Shown here: in pieces, positions 5,585 to 5,700 of the stretch | Numbering within the stretch: position 1 is the first letter of the stretch | Layout of the letters: every line of letters begins with the position of its first letter | From: Candidatus Thorarchaeota archaeon | GTDB lineage: Archaea > Asgardarchaeota > Thorarchaeia > Thorarchaeales > Thorarchaeaceae | DNA length: 5,700 nucleotides | Assembly (NCBI GenBank): GCA_029855925.1 | Contig: JAGSHP010000396.1 | Span: 1 to 5,700, forward strand | Direction: 5' to 3' | The notes under the pieces: model-generated | What the model was told of the DNA's origin: nothing | Database searches by the model: none | The model's input: only the letters and a program-made list of their open reading frames with translations | Translations under genes and position numbers: made by a program

Positions 5585-5700
5585 CTCATCTCTTTGAACT
5601 CTTCTCGAGTCATGACGTCTGCAAACATCTCATTGAGCGAGATGAACTCATCGAAGTAATCATCATTGTTGATACGCAGAAAGATCAGGTCATCGCCTCG
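5530..5700 (-). CDS. C-terminal fragment of an unrecognised acidic protein (5' part off window)
   Basis: On the minus strand this is the only frame open from the window edge; the other two stop within a few codons. It gives 56 residues ending at TGA 5530. The first part (DDLIFLRINNDDYFDEFISL, then NEMFADVMTREEFKEM) is acidic with an aromatic and hydrophobic pattern typical of a folded helical protein. The last 15 or so residues (from EESSSSGKSM) are a Ser-rich, probably disordered tail. That tail is encoded opposite the end of the PHP gene, a 55-nt convergent overlap, so it may be a late extension. No domain is recognised. Being short and partial, it could be a chance open frame, but its composition outside the overlap looks coding. 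Confidence 0.6.
   Translation of the reverse strand, partial: RGDDLIFLRINNDDYFDEFISLNEMFADVMTREEFKEMSHEESSSSGKSMASTSAL

Noticed and set aside
1..5700. CRISPR arrays, insertion sequences, tRNA or rRNA genes
   Set aside because: No spaced direct repeats, transposase, terminal inverted repeats or structural RNA signatures were seen on either strand.

Overview
The window looks archaeal. The genes are preceded by archaeal-type TATA elements placed so that transcription would start about 25 bp downstream. Several starts carry a GGTGA Shine-Dalgarno, and one transcript ends in a hairpin plus U-tract. Base composition is mixed, and the genes lie in short tightly packed runs. A Euryarchaeota-like or Asgard-like (for example Thorarchaeota) genome would fit, but no marker gene here fixes the lineage.

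Layout, left to right. Bases 1-1407 (minus) hold a GNAT acetyltransferase with a long beta-rich C-terminal region; its 3' end lies beyond the left edge. Bases 1408-1543 are intergenic and hold that gene's promoter, a perfect inverted repeat and the terminator of the next transcript. Bases 1544-4817 (minus) form a four-gene operon, read from right to left. It encodes two tandem, diverged paralogous six-helix membrane proteins (3918-4817 and 2953-3867), an ArsR-like winged-helix regulator (2316-2918), and a membrane-anchored surface protein with a repeated TG-turn beta domain of DUF4097/adhesin type (1544-2311, TTG start). Bases 4818-4927 are a divergent promoter region with a cluster of palindromic GTTTGAC half-sites over the predicted operon start point and an AT-rich element that could serve both directions. 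Bases 4928-5584 (plus) encode a complete PHP-family metallophosphoesterase. At the right edge, 5530-5700 (minus) is the C-terminus of an unrecognised acidic protein whose 3' end overlaps the PHP gene tail to tail.

The most interesting part is the four-gene operon with its operator array. A DNA-binding regulator sits between two polytopic membrane proteins and an extracellular beta-repeat protein, and the promoter carries symmetric sites of the kind a dimeric winged-helix protein binds. My inference is an autoregulated envelope or surface-sensing module. The sequence shows the gene order, the domains and the sites; it does not show the signal or the function.
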